From the IMG/VR virus record IMGVR_UViG_3300046714_000212, positions 1 to 46,786 of that record: DNA of 46,786 nt; one strand, 5' to 3'. The DNA is from a virus. A program made the translations under genes and the position numbers. Below, one piece after another: positions 41,601-46,786 of this stretch. The notes beneath the pieces are model-generated. The model did not search any database. It had not been told where the DNA came from and saw only the letters and a list, made by a program, of their open reading frames with translations. Position 1 is the first letter of the stretch, and every line of letters starts with the position of its first letter.

Positions 41601-42667
41601 TTCCGCAGCCTCTCACGTACCTCGAGAATCCGCCGCCCCAGCTCCTCGCATTCCTTCGGGACTTCCCCGCCCGTCGCAACCTGGAGCGCTTGCGCGGGCG
41701 TGATGGCCGCATCCACCCGAATGGCCGCGGTGAGCTTCCACGCGCGCGCGAGCCGCTGCGCCCGCTGGGGATGCTCCGACGCCGCAGCGCCAGCCACGCC
41801 CAGCATGGCGGCGAGCTGCTGGTCGGCACGGAGCCCAGCCAGCGCTTTCTTGGCGACGTCCAGGGGGTCCGAAAGAAGGAGCTCCGGGTCCGGGAGATCG
41901 CGCGCCTCCTCCCACGCCGCCCATTCCGCAGCGGCGGAAGGACCGACCACGCAACCGGCCACGGCGCACGCCGCGTCATCGGTGGAGCTCAAGGGAAGCG
42001 CCGCCAGCGCGTCGATGGCCATGCTCCACGTGCGCGGGCAAGGATGCGCCGCGGAGCTCTGCTCTGCCGTGGGGGTCGGCGCAAGGGCCGCCGTGTTGTG
42101 GAGCAAGTAGCCCGTGACGGAAGCCGCCGCCTTTGCCCGCGCCGCGGAACACTTCGCGCCCCACGCGGTGAGCTCTCCGGCCGCCCATTCCCGCGCGTCC
42201 ACCGTCCAGCTCACGTGCGCCATGCGGGAGGCGAGCGGCTGGGAAAGAATGCCGTTATCCGCCGCGCTCTCCGGCGGGTTGCCGGCCGCGACGACGACGA
42301 TTCCTGAGAGGTCGAGCCCGGCGACGAACGGCTTCCAGACGATGCCGAGCGCCGCCGCTTGGACCGAGGGCGGGGCGCACGTGATCTCATCCAGGAACAG
42401 CCATGCCGGCTTTCCCTGGTCGAGCGCTTGGCGCAACCGCCTCGCCCATGGGGGCGCGCTCTGCTGGACTTCGCCCCGCGCGTCCAGCGCCAGCCAGCCG
42501 CCGACGTCGGTAGGGTCCGACGTCGCCAGAATCACTACCTCGAGATGCGCGCCCGCCTCCTCGGCCAGCTTGCGAATCTGCGCCGTCTTTCCGGTGCCGG
42601 GAGCCCCGAGCAGCATCACGGGATGCTTTGCCAAGACGAACGTACGTACCAAGTCGATCGGCTTCAT
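41597..42667 (-). CDS. MoxR-like AAA+ ATPase
   Basis: A 356-aa protein with Walker A GAPGTGKT (residues 21-28), Walker B WLFLDEI (89-95), sensor 1 VVAAGNPPES (N130) and an arginine-finger-type LASRMAHVSW (R148). The C-terminal 200 residues are Ala-rich helices. MoxR ATPases remodel proteins or help metal insertion with VWA partners. ATG 42667 follows GGGAGG and two GTTAG motifs, and a well-placed promoter with a palindrome lies just upstream. Confidence 0.85.
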   Translation of the reverse strand: MKPIDLVRTFVLAKHPVMLLGAPGTGKTAQIRKLAEEAGAHLEVVILATSDPTDVGGWLALDARGEVQQSAPPWARRLRQALDQGKPAWLFLDEITCAPPSVQAAALGIVWKPFVAGLDLSGIVVVAAGNPPESAADNGILSQPLASRMAHVSWTVDAREWAAGELTAWGAKCSAARAKAAASVTGYLLHNTAALAPTPTAEQSSAAHPCPRTWSMAIDALAALPLSSTDDAACAVAGCVVGPSAAAEWAAWEEARDLPDPELLLSDPLDVAKKALAGLRADQQLAAMLGVAGAAASEHPQRAQRLARAWKLTAAIRVDAAITPAQALQVATGGEVPKECEELGRRILEVRERLRK

Positions 42668-42702
42668 TTCCTAACCTCCCTTTGGACCCTAACGAAACCG
42701 GC

Positions 42703-42734
42703 GGAACCGTAGCGGTTCCGTAGAACGCTGTCAA
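42703..42734 (-). promoter_or_regulatory. Sigma70-like promoter with operator palindrome for moxR
   Basis: Reverse strand: TTGACA (42729-42734), 17-base spacer, TACGGT (42706-42711). A perfect palindrome GGAACCG-TAG-CGGTTCC (42703-42719) covers the -10 box, a typical repressor site. The -35 overlaps the stop codon of the preceding gene. Expected leader about 30 bases with GTTAG motifs at 42689-42693 and 42671-42675 (complement). Confidence 0.65.
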
Positions 42735-42982
42735 CGGTGCGTCTGGCTGGCCGCGCAGCTCTCGCGGTTCTCGGTGACGCGCGAGGCGATTCCGGACCAG
42801 CAGATAGGCGAGGCTTTCGACGCCCACCAAAAGAAGCCGGCGCCGGCCACGCTTGCGCACGTAGCCCGGCGGCTCCTTCCCGCCATGCTGGCGTCGATTG
42901 CCGCGCCGTTCCATGTCGCGGCCGAGGGATATCCGTAGCCGGCGCCGGCATTGGAGCTGCCGAGCATGATCGCGGTATTCAT
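42731..42982 (-). CDS. W-A-S family small protein, array member 5
   Basis: An 83-aa protein: MNTAIMLGSSNAGAGYGYPS, then AIDASMAGRSRRATCASVAG and FFWWASKASPICWSGIASRV. It carries the two-part core W-A-S ... W-S-G-x-A-S seen in the neighbour at 42979. ATG 42982 overlaps the upstream TGA. Last of five genes in a row; the moxR promoter starts at its stop codon. Function unknown. Confidence 0.7.
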   Translation of the reverse strand: MNTAIMLGSSNAGAGYGYPSAATWNGAAIDASMAGRSRRATCASVAGAGFFWWASKASPICWSGIASRVTENRESCAASQTHR

Positions 42983-43224
42983 CCGACTTCCCCCGACGCC
43001 CCCGCTGCGCGTGTGCCGTAGGTCGCGTCGCTCGCCGAACCGCTCCAGACGTAGCCGCGATGCAGCGCCGCCATGCTCGCCCAGGAATCCCACACCGCGC
43101 GCCCGGCCACGCTCGCGCGCGCCGCCTCGAGTTGTCCCGCCATGCTTTGCCCGGCGCCGTGGCCCATCGACCCGGCTCGGCTCGGCGCCGGCCACGCGCG
43201 CCCGCCCAATACGGTTAGGTGCAT
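42979..43224 (-). CDS. W-A-S family small protein, array member 4
   Basis: An 81-aa protein: MHLTVLGGRAWPAPSRAGS, then QLEAARASVAGRAVWDSWAS and GYVWSGSASDATYGTRAAG. Core: R-A-S-V-A, then W-A-S-M, then W-S-G-x-A-S-D-A, closely matching array member 3 (W-A-S-Y ... W-A-G-x-A-S-D-A). ATG 43224 overlaps the upstream stop by 10 bases. Function unknown. Confidence 0.7.
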   Translation of the reverse strand: MHLTVLGGRAWPAPSRAGSMGHGAGQSMAGQLEAARASVAGRAVWDSWASMAALHRGYVWSGSASDATYGTRAAGASGEVG

Positions 43225-43466
43225 TTGGATGCGGCCCTTGCCATGGATTGCCCGGAGGCGTCCGACGCGGTCCCCGCCCATTCCGTCGCGTAGCGGTTTC
43301 CTCCGACCGAGTAAGACGCCCAGATTCCGTAGCTGCCCCGTCCCGCACTGCTCGCGGTATCGGCGGTAAGGAGCGGCGTCGCCCAGCTCGCCCGGTGGGG
43401 GTCTACGCCATCATTGAACAGGCGCCGCGTCTGAAAGCCGGTCGCGCCGAGGAGTGTTAATACCAT
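43215..43466 (-). CDS. W-A-S family small protein, array member 3
   Basis: An 83-aa protein: MVLTLLGATGFQTRRLFND, then HRASWATPLLTADTASSAGR, GSYGIWASYSVGGNRY and WAGTASDASGQSMARAAS. It is the clearest member for the consensus R-A-S-W-A-x5-A-D-x-A-S, W-A-S, W-x-G-x-A-S-D-A. ATG 43466 overlaps the previous stop by 10 bases. Function unknown. Confidence 0.72.
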   Translation of the reverse strand: MVLTLLGATGFQTRRLFNDGVDPHRASWATPLLTADTASSAGRGSYGIWASYSVGGNRYATEWAGTASDASGQSMARAASKCT

Positions 43467-43696
43467 GATGCTTCCGCCGCGGAATGTCGCGAAAGGACGT
43501 CGCTTGAATTGACGGTATGCCGGTCGTCCCCGGCGCACGATGCGGAGAGATTGCTCGCCGTGCGCGGCGTTGGCGTACTCGAGGAATCGGCGACGGCGTT
43601 TCGAGCCGCCCAGCTCGCACGATCGGCTCGCATTTCCCCGGACACCCGGCACCGGGAGATTGTGTATCCAAACGTGCCGAGCAGATAGAGATTCAT
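43457..43696 (-). CDS. W-A-S family small protein, array member 2
   Basis: A 79-aa protein: MNLYLLGTFGYTISRCRVSG, then ADRASWAARNAVADSSSTP and SNLSASCAGDDRH, ending RHSAAEASWY. It aligns with members 1 and 3 from R-A-S-W-A through A-D-x-x-S to S-A-S. ATG 43696 overlaps the upstream TGA. Function unknown. Confidence 0.7.
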   Translation of the reverse strand: MNLYLLGTFGYTISRCRVSGEMRADRASWAARNAVADSSSTPTPRTASNLSASCAGDDRHTVNSSDVLSRHSAAEASWY

Positions 43697-43947
43697 CGGT
43701 CCCGCCGGATCGAAGCATCCGCCGCGGAGCGGTCAAATACCAGGAGGCTTGCCAGCCACGCCAGCCGGCCGCTTCCGGAAACCCTAGAGGCGGAGAGCGT
43801 GGTTAGTGACTTCTCCCCGACGATGGCGCTCGCTTGGTCCGCTTCTTCGAGATCGGCGGCATAGCTCGCTCGCTGCGCGCGCCGAAACTCGCGCACGCAC
43901 GACCATGCCGTCCAATCGCCCGCCCCCGCCATGATGGCCAGCATCAT
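43693..43947 (-). CDS. W-A-S family small protein, array member 1
   Basis: An 84-aa protein: MMLAIMAGAGDWTAWSCVRE, then AQRASYAADLEEADQASAIV and TTLSASRVSGSGRLAWLASL. R-A-S-Y-A-x5-A-D-x-A-S lines up exactly with members 2 and 3. The first 10 residues are hydrophobic but too short for a signal peptide. ATG overlaps the stop of the upstream gene. Function unknown. Confidence 0.7.
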   Translation of the reverse strand: MMLAIMAGAGDWTAWSCVREFRRAQRASYAADLEEADQASAIVGEKSLTTLSASRVSGSGRLAWLASLLVFDRSAADASIRRDR

Positions 43948-44144
43948 TCCAGCCAGCTCCCGCCGCCGAATCCCAGCATCCTGGCCACGGTCGGCAGCAG
44001 CTCGCGCACGACGATTTCCGGGCGCAGCTCGAGCTCGACCCCTGGAACGGGCGGGCGCAGAATCTCCGCGGCTTCCTCGGCGCCGAGCTGGCGCCGCTCC
44101 GGAGCTTCCTGGACCGATAGGTTCCTAACGCAACGGTCGCACAT
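43944..44144 (-). CDS. Small hypothetical protein at the head of the array
   Basis: A 66-aa protein (MCDRCVRNLSVQEAPERRQL; later PGVELELRPEIVVRELLPT) with one CxxC at the N-terminus. It is not W-A-S-like. ATG 44144 has GGAGTGTTAGCA upstream, and it follows a hairpin terminator, so it may start a new transcription unit. Its end overlaps array member 1. Confidence 0.6.
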   Translation of the reverse strand: MCDRCVRNLSVQEAPERRQLGAEEAAEILRPPVPGVELELRPEIVVRELLPTVARMLGFGGGSWLE

Positions 44145-44160
44145 TGCTAACACTCCAAAG

Positions 44161-44178
44161 CCCCGCATCGTCGCGGGG
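44161..44178 (-). terminator. Hairpin terminator on the early strand
   Basis: Inverted repeat CCCCGC (44161-44166) and GCGGGG (44173-44178) with a 6-base loop, just after the TAA at 44180. Read leftwards it is followed by CTTTGG, a short T run. It likely ends or weakens the transcript of 44631-44180 before the paralogue array. Confidence 0.5.
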
Positions 44179-44179
44179 T

Positions 44180-44422
44180 TTAACTGGACGCCCCGGCCGC
44201 TCCGTTCGTTTCCGTGGCAGCGCTGGCGATCCACGCGTGGCGGCCGTGCGCGGACGAAGACGACCAAAACCCGCAAAAGCTCCCGCCTCGATCCGCGCTC
44301 GCCCATGCGGCGTAAGGGCTCGGTGCCCAGCCGACCTTGGAACTGTGCGCGAGCTTCCATCCACGTGCGTGTCGCGCCGGCCCGGAGTTGAGCGCCGGAG
44401 AGGAATAAAAAGCCAGATTCAC
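44180..44422 (-). CDS. W-A-S family small protein, outlying member
   Basis: An 80-aa protein (GTG 44422 in a GTGA overlap): MNLAFYSSPALNSGPARHAR, then GWAPSPYAAWASADRGGSF, FWSSSSAHGRHAWIASAAT and a G-A-A-G-A-S-S end. It shares the W-A-S and G-S-F/Y-x-x-W-x-S core and the short hydrophobic start with the array. Separated from the array by a terminator and one other gene. Confidence 0.65.
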   Translation of the reverse strand: MNLAFYSSPALNSGPARHARGWKLAHSSKVGWAPSPYAAWASADRGGSFCGFWSSSSAHGRHAWIASAATETNGAAGASS

Positions 44423-44631
44423 GACGAATACTCTTTCGCGCACTCTTCGGCGCAGAATCGCTGCCAGCGCTCGTCGGGTTTGAAATCGAATCCGCAGGAG
44501 ACGCACTCCCGCACGGAGTCGCGCCACGCCTCCGGGCATCCGGTTTCATGGCAGAGCGTGCCGTTGATTCGAAGGAGCTCGCATCCGGTGCAAGCGCCCG
44601 AGTGGAAACGCCCTTCCTTTGCTTCGGCCAT
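44419..44631 (-). CDS. Zinc-binding small phage protein
   Basis: A 70-aa protein with CTGCELLRINGTLCHETGCP and then ECVSCGFDFKPDERWQRFC, a two-knuckle Cys/His set of a type common in phages (CHETGCP plus C-x2-CG-x2-F---QRFC--EC). Probably a structural zinc fold. ATG 44631 follows AGGAGC, and a good promoter lies just upstream. Confidence 0.75.
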   Translation of the reverse strand: MAEAKEGRFHSGACTGCELLRINGTLCHETGCPEAWRDSVRECVSCGFDFKPDERWQRFCAEECAKEYSS

Positions 44632-44665
44632 AACGTGAGCTCCTTTCCTAACGGGACGGGCGCCC

Positions 44666-44695
44666 ACGCTAGCGCGCCCGGTCCCATGCTGTCAA
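44666..44695 (-). promoter_or_regulatory. Sigma70-like early promoter
   Basis: Reverse strand TTGACA (44690-44695), 18-base spacer, TAGCGT (44666-44671). It lies between the stop at 44698 and the start at 44631, with a leader of about 28 bases that holds GTTAG (complement of 44648-44652) and AGGAGC. The -35 matches consensus fully. Confidence 0.6.
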
Positions 44696-44697
44696 GG

Positions 44698-44928
44698 CTA
44701 GTTCATCGACGCGACGCGCGCCTCTTTCCTTCCGGCTTCCTTCCCGAGCTCGAAAGCTCGGCGCGCGAGCTTGGCGAGCAGTAGGCCGCCTACGATCGCC
44801 TTGAGCGGGTTTCCTTCCGCTAGGTCGAGCGCGATGTCGGACGCCGCCGTACCGAGCTCGTCGGCAATCGGGCCGGGCGGGATTCCGGGAGCGCTCCGAA
44901 TCTTCTCCGGACCTTGGGGGGCGTTCAT
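44698..44928 (-). CDS. Small hypothetical protein
   Basis: A 76-aa protein with a Pro-rich start (MNAPQGPEKIRSAPGIPPGP) and a helix that may contact membranes (NPLKAIVGGLLLAKLARRAF), then a basic end. Start overlaps the previous stop (ATGA). Function unknown. Confidence 0.65.
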   Translation of the reverse strand: MNAPQGPEKIRSAPGIPPGPIADELGTAASDIALDLAEGNPLKAIVGGLLLAKLARRAFELGKEAGRKEARVASMN

Positions 44929-45176
44929 GCGCCCCCCTCTTCTTCGTCCCGTTCGACTCCGAAGTATCCCGCGACGGGGCCGGTGACGTTGTCCCGGAGC
45001 TCGGTCCCGCGCCCCCGATGGTGCGTCAGAAATCCGTCCAGACCGTTCGGTTCGGAGAGGAGGCGCATGAGCTCGGCAACGTGTGCGCGCGCTTGCGACG
45101 GGGACATGGTGCCGGGCTCGCGTTCGATTCGGAGCTCGGAATCGACGGCGAGGATGAGCTTGATTCGGTAACTCAT
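44925..45176 (-). CDS. Small hypothetical protein
   Basis: An 83-aa protein: MSYRIKLILAVDSELRIERE, then SQARAHVAELMRLLSEPNGL and an acidic end. A strand, helix, strand order. Coupled by ATGA to both neighbours. No family recognised. Confidence 0.7.
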   Translation of the reverse strand: MSYRIKLILAVDSELRIEREPGTMSPSQARAHVAELMRLLSEPNGLDGFLTHHRGRGTELRDNVTGPVAGYFGVERDEEEGGA

Positions 45177-45559
45177 GCCGATTCCCCTTCTTCGGGGATT
45201 AGCTCGACTTGCCAGACCCCGAACGAGGCGCCGTCGCCTTCCGAGCTTTCGCACGCGAAACCGGCCGGCAACGCCTCGTTCACCAAATCGAACATCTCGG
45301 AAACGAGCTCGCCGACGAAATCGCAGTCCGAATCGGGATCCGACAGGCGTTCCCATTCCCCGAGGAGCTTGTCCTTCCTCCCGTTCCACCGGACGCACGC
45401 CATCGTGAAGTCCGGGGAATCGGTCGTCTTCCCGAGCGACAGCTCCTCTCCGATGGAATCGAGGAGCGTAACGAGCGCTCCCCCTACGTCTTCGTCCCGT
45501 AGCGTTCCTTCGGAGATTGACCCTTCGAATCGGAGCGCTTGGGCTCTGGTCAGTAGCAT
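45173..45559 (-). CDS. Hypothetical protein of a common phage type
   Basis: A 128-aa acidic protein: MLLTRAQALRFEGSISEGTL, RDEDVGGALVTLLDSIGEEL, then SPDFTMACVRWNGRKDKLLG and CDFVGELVSEMFDLVNEAL. I recall similar unnamed proteins in phages. The leader has two GTTAG motifs (complement of 45570-45574 and 45586-45590), the nearer 10 bases from the ATG. Confidence 0.72.
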   Translation of the reverse strand: MLLTRAQALRFEGSISEGTLRDEDVGGALVTLLDSIGEELSLGKTTDSPDFTMACVRWNGRKDKLLGEWERLSDPDSDCDFVGELVSEMFDLVNEALPAGFACESSEGDGASFGVWQVELIPEEGESA

Positions 45560-45660
45560 TTGAAGTCCCCTAACGTGTTTCGGTCCTAACGTCGGACGAT
45601 TCGTCGTCCGAGCTTGAGTACGCTCCCGCCCTTGCGGGAAGGAGCGTTGACGAGCTCGGT
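45560..45660 (-). promoter_or_regulatory. Intergenic leader with inverted repeats and GTTAG pair
   Basis: A 101-base gap holding a hairpin with arms ACGCTCC 45620-45626 and GGAGCGT 45641-45647 plus an inner CCC/GGG pair, an inverted repeat CGGACGA 45593-45599 / TCGTCCG 45604-45610, and two GTTAG motifs near the start of 45559. There is no T run after the hairpins on either strand, so these look like regulatory sites or RNA structure rather than terminators. Confidence 0.45.
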
Positions 45661-45870
45661 CTAGGACGTCTCCCGCCCGCACCGCGCGCACATGGCTTCC
45701 GTCCGTTCGTTCGAATGAAGCCGGTCGATCCTACGAACGCACGCCTTCGTCTTGGGGTCGAGCGCTCCCGCATGGCGCACTAGGTCGAAGAGCAGAGCTG
45801 CGATCGAATCCAAGCGCTCCCGGACGCGCTCCAGTTCATGCGTCATGGGGTCGCGGCAGCGGGAGCTCAT
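45661..45870 (-). CDS. Small hypothetical protein with CxxC end
   Basis: A 69-aa protein: MSSRCRDPMTHELERVRERL, helix DSIAALLFDLVRHAGALD, and a C-terminal CARCGRETS. ATG 45870 overlaps the previous stop (ATGA). Perhaps a helical protein with a small metal site. Function unknown. Confidence 0.65.
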   Translation of the reverse strand: MSSRCRDPMTHELERVRERLDSIAALLFDLVRHAGALDPKTKACVRRIDRLHSNERTEAMCARCGRETS

Positions 45871-46118
45871 GCGCCGTCCCCGGACTGCGCGGCAATGGCG
45901 GACTCTGCCGTTGCGTGGTTTCTGAGGAGCGCGGCGCGAGCGAATCGAAGCGTACGCTCGCAATCCTGGATTGCCGCCCATGCCGCGCCGCGCTCCTCTT
46001 CCTCGCATCCGGCCGGAGCATCCCCGGCAAGATGGGCGAGCGCTTTCAGGTTGGAATCAAGCTGTCCCCACGCGCGCTCTGCCTTCCGGGCGAGCTCTTT
46101 CACGCCTTTTCGCATCAT
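45867..46118 (-). CDS. Small helical protein, first gene of the early operon
   Basis: An 83-aa protein of charged Ala-rich helices (MMRKGVKELARKAERAWGQL, AWAAIQDCERTLRFARAALL). It starts the leftward early block. Its leader has the same dual GTTAG arrangement as the 45559 gene (complement of 46129-46133 and 46146-46150), with the nearer motif again 10 bases from the ATG. Function unknown. Confidence 0.65.
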   Translation of the reverse strand: MMRKGVKELARKAERAWGQLDSNLKALAHLAGDAPAGCEEEERGAAWAAIQDCERTLRFARAALLRNHATAESAIAAQSGDGA

Positions 46119-46659
46119 GTCGAATCCCCTAACAGGTTGAACGGTCTAACCGGGAGGCTTGTCCGCACCATGCGGCCCTCCCGTAACGTCTGTCCAAACA
46201 AAGAAAACCGTGCCAAAGGTCGTAAGCTATTGCCAGTAGCGGACTTGCGAAACCGTTCTTAACAATCGGTCTACTGCGGTCTACTGGCGCGGCCGCGCTA
46301 CGGGACAGAGGCGAACGAGCTCCGGAGAGGAGAGGAGAAGACTGGCTGGAAGGAGAGGAGCGCGGACTTGCCCGGGCGCACTTCGCCTAGCGCGATCGGT
46401 CGTCCGAGTCCGAGAGCGAATGGGAACGCCTCATAACCGTGCGAATGCGCCTCGGTCCCCGGGGAGACGCCTCTAAGTGTCCGATAATTAGCGTTCTGAT
46501 GCATTGCCCCGGGACGCTGCTCGGGATGAGGAGGCGCGCGCGCGTAGGCCGGCCGGCCCCCCGGTCGATGACCGGGAACCCGTCCTTCGCTCCCTGGTTG
46601 AATCCGGGCTGCCTCCCACGCGCGCAGGAGGTTTGGAGTCCCAGGAGAGGCTTTCCGTA
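46119..46659. promoter_or_regulatory. Control region between early and late blocks
   Basis: About 540 bases without a convincing gene. It includes an A/T-richer patch (about 46195-46270), a tandem 10-base repeat CGGTCTACTG (46267-46276 and 46277-46286), an inverted partner CCAGTAG (46233-46239) of CTACTGG (46281-46287), a purine tract built on GGAGA (about 46321-46358) and a second A/T-rich spot near 46485-46500. It should hold the first early promoter and operators, and perhaps an origin. No certain -35/-10 pair was found. Confidence 0.5.
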
Positions 46660-46786
46660 CGGATCCCCCCGTACACCTCCTGGCTTAGAGCCTCCTCCCC
46701 TGGGCCTTCTCCTGAGACTTCGCTCTGCCGATCAGCCTGAAAACCGGGCTTACGAAGAGGGTTTGGGCTTAAGGGGTTAGGGCCTC
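46660..46786. repeat. Terminal direct repeat, right copy
   Basis: Identical to bases 1-127. It marks the overlap that closes the genome into a circle and should be counted once. Confidence 0.9.

Noticed and set aside
42951-43460. Forward frame of 169 codons opposite the W-A-S array
   Set aside because: Arg/Pro-rich shadow; the reverse frames have better codon pattern and a consistent chain of stop/start overlaps.
46298-46504. Reverse frame of 68 codons starting MHQNANYRTLRG
   Set aside because: No good ribosome site, no overlap with neighbours, and it covers the repeat-rich control region; left out though it cannot be excluded.
46439-46780. Forward frames at the right end
   Set aside because: They run into the terminal repeat, are Arg/Pro-rich and lack ribosome sites.
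1-46786. CRISPR array, rRNA, tRNA or insertion sequence
   Set aside because: No regularly spaced repeats, no conserved rRNA or tRNA segments and no transposase-like protein were seen on either strand.

Overview
This window looks like one complete genome of a short-tailed (podovirus-like) bacteriophage from a GC-rich host. The first 127 bases recur exactly as the last 127 bases, so the sequence closes into a circle of about 46,659 bp. There are no rRNA or tRNA genes, no CRISPR array, no recognisable integrase and no DNA polymerase. The host cannot be named from the sequence.

Layout. (1) 1-1617, forward: a candidate small-terminase region and the ATPase half of the large terminase. (2) 1565-4079, reverse: eight small genes, several with paired cysteines. 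(3) About 4220-4480: a hairpin-rich non-coding stretch. (4) 4516-34210, forward: the late block. It holds two or three small genes, the nuclease half of the large terminase, the P22-type portal, three head proteins of about 145 aa, scaffold, major capsid, a strong terminator, tail-connector and nozzle genes, three candidate ejection proteins ending in a 1609-aa giant, a pectate-lyase-like tailspike, a membrane protein and a set of adhesin/fibre genes. The order portal, scaffold, coat, gp4-like, gp10-like, three ejection genes, spike matches P22. (5) 34207-46118, reverse: the early/accessory block, starting near 46.1 kb and running leftwards through small zinc-ribbon genes, a tandem array of W/A/S/R-rich small proteins, a MoxR ATPase plus VWA metallopeptidase pair, YqaJ-type exonuclease, RecT, a possible PD-(D/E)XK-like protein and a third beta-helix protein. 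(6) About 46119-46659 joined to 1-305: the control region between the two outward-reading blocks.

Most notable are: a large terminase encoded as two separate genes with a 3.5-kb largely antisense cassette between its ATPase and nuclease halves; a family of roughly 80-aa W-A-S-rich paralogues encoded head to tail with stop/start overlaps, one of them lying exactly between moxR and the VWA gene; a structured putative RNA beside the terminase cassette; and sigma70-like promoters with palindromes plus repeated GTTAG motifs in the early leaders. YqaJ with RecT gives the phage its own recombination pair. Polymerase and lysis enzymes are either supplied by the host or not recognisable here.
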